Source: Amblyomma americanum (taxonomy: Eukaryota; Arthropoda; Arachnida; Ixodida; Ixodidae). From it: a DNA stretch of 64,000 nucleotides. The stretch is taken from positions 184,881,806 to 184,945,805 of the forward strand of contig NC_135502.1 in assembly GCF_052857255.1 (NCBI RefSeq), given 5' to 3'. Numbering within the stretch: position 1 is the stretch's first letter; every line of letters begins with the position of its first letter. Shown here one piece after another: positions 63,201-64,000 of this stretch. The notes below the pieces were generated by a model. It saw only the letters and a list, made by a program, of their open reading frames with translations, made no database searches and had not been told where the DNA came from. A program made the translations under genes and the position numbers.

Positions 63201-64000
63201 GACGTTGAGGAACTATCTCGTCTTTTTGGTTCAGATTGTTGGTTTTGTTCTACCTGGCTGCATTGTTCATGAGAACGTCTGGATTACCGACAGCGACCTG
63301 AAAACGCTGAACAGCTCTAATACCAAGGGTTGCAGTGCCACAAAGAACATCCAGCAACATGGCATCAGCTCCTGTGGGAACGGTCCACTCCTGTCCAAGG
63401 CCCTCGGAGTAAATGGGAGCCGCTGCGACATCGACGTCAAACTGCTTTAAACAGAGTCACGCGGCGTTCAGCGGAACGGGGCATGGTGACACCGTGAGCT
63501 ACATGACGTTAAACTATTTCTTCTTTTTTGTTGTGTTCTACCTGGCTGCATTTGTCATGATAACGCCTCGATTACCGACAGCGACCTGAAAACGGTGTAG
63601 AGCTTTAATATCGAGAGTTACGATGCTACAATGAACATCAAGCAACATGGCAACAGCCCCCGTGGGAATGGTCCACTGCTGTCCACGGCACTCGGAGTAA
63701 CATGGGAGCCGCTGCGACATCGACGTCAAAATGCTTTAAACAGAGTCACGCTGCGTTCATCAGAACGAGGCATGGTGGCACCGTGAGCTAGATGACGTTC
63801 AGGAAATATTTCGATTTTTTGTTTGAGATTGTTGGTTTTTGTTCTATCTGGCTGCATTGCTGACGAGAACGCCTCGATTACCGACAGCGACCTGAAAACG
63901 GTGTACAGCTGTAATATCGAGAGTTACGATGCTACAAGGAACATCGAGCAACATGGCATCAGCCCTTGTAGAAACAGTGCACCGCTGTCCACGGCCGTCG

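Larger units (their letters stand above)
44106..64000 (+). repeat. 305-bp satellite array, block E
   Basis: About 65 monomers running to the window edge without a large insertion. The 'gtgtacagctgtaatatcgag' and 'gctctaataccaagag' subfamilies dominate, mixed with older types. Shortened monomers with a gttaaactatttc core (about 16 bp shorter) recur near 45720, 52030, 53230, 54130, 57470, 61710 and 63510. Higher-order repeats are seen at 46414-51279 (2420-bp unit), between 52300-52610 and 57737-58045 (5435-bp shift), and between 61440-61990 and 63240-63790 (1800-bp shift). No gene is supported. Confidence 0.95.

Noticed and set aside
1..64000. CRISPR-like array because of regular repeats
   Set aside because: The repeat unit fills the whole 305-bp period with no distinct spacers, and there are no cas genes.
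1..64000. CENP-B box in the monomer
   Set aside because: TTCATCGGAACGGGG matches only about 7 of 9 key positions and tick CENP-B binding is not established, so it is kept as a side remark and not a feature.
1..64000. The inverted repeat CCGTTC-N4-GAACGG as a transcription terminator
   Set aside because: There is no T-run after it, it occurs in every monomer, and Rho-independent terminators do not apply in a eukaryotic satellite.

Overview
The window is heterochromatin-like repetitive DNA from a eukaryote, most likely a hard tick (Ixodida). The best clue is a SINE body that I recognise as the Ruka-like tRNA-derived family common in ixodid ticks. The CR1/L2-type LINEs and a Ty3/gypsy LTR element fit an arthropod host. 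I see no host protein-coding gene, no functional tRNA or rRNA gene and no bacterial feature.

About 47.5 kb of the 64 kb is one tandem satellite with a monomer of about 305 bp (roughly 155 monomers, all in the same orientation). It lies in five blocks: 1-15774, 18462-25267, 29829-32000, 36529-39574 and 44106-64000. I do not recognise the family. Monomers fall into subfamilies that are zoned along the array and arranged in nested higher-order repeats with shifts such as 2420, 2700, 3596 and 6313 bp. Each monomer carries a conserved 6-bp inverted repeat, about 23 CpGs, and a fortuitous-looking ATG-to-TGA frame of up to 129 codons that runs into the next monomer in a different phase.

Four large retroelement insertions interrupt the array. 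A 5'-truncated CR1/L2-like LINE lies on the minus strand at 15775-18461. A complete Ty3/gypsy element lies on the minus strand at 25268-29828, with 159-bp LTRs, a 5-bp target duplication, a primer-binding site matching tRNA-Ser and a polypurine tract. A near full-length LINE of another family, with ORF1 (PHD finger) and ORF2 (EN-RT), lies on the plus strand at 32001-36528, and a second copy lies at 39575-44105. The two LINE copies have the same target duplication and the same flanking satellite, so they are one insertion that was later duplicated with the satellite.

A 5'-truncated SINE also sits at one fixed position in five monomers with the same 9-bp target duplication. It therefore inserted once and was then amplified as part of the satellite. 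The array acts as a record: insertion, capture and co-amplification of mobile elements, with empty-site paralogues still present nearby. The most interesting non-satellite feature is the LINE 5' leader, where a TATA box and an arthropod-type initiator sit 32 bp apart just upstream of a second copy of the element's own 5' end. Nearly all frameshifts in the retroelements fall in homopolymer runs, so some may be sequencing-consensus errors rather than true lesions.
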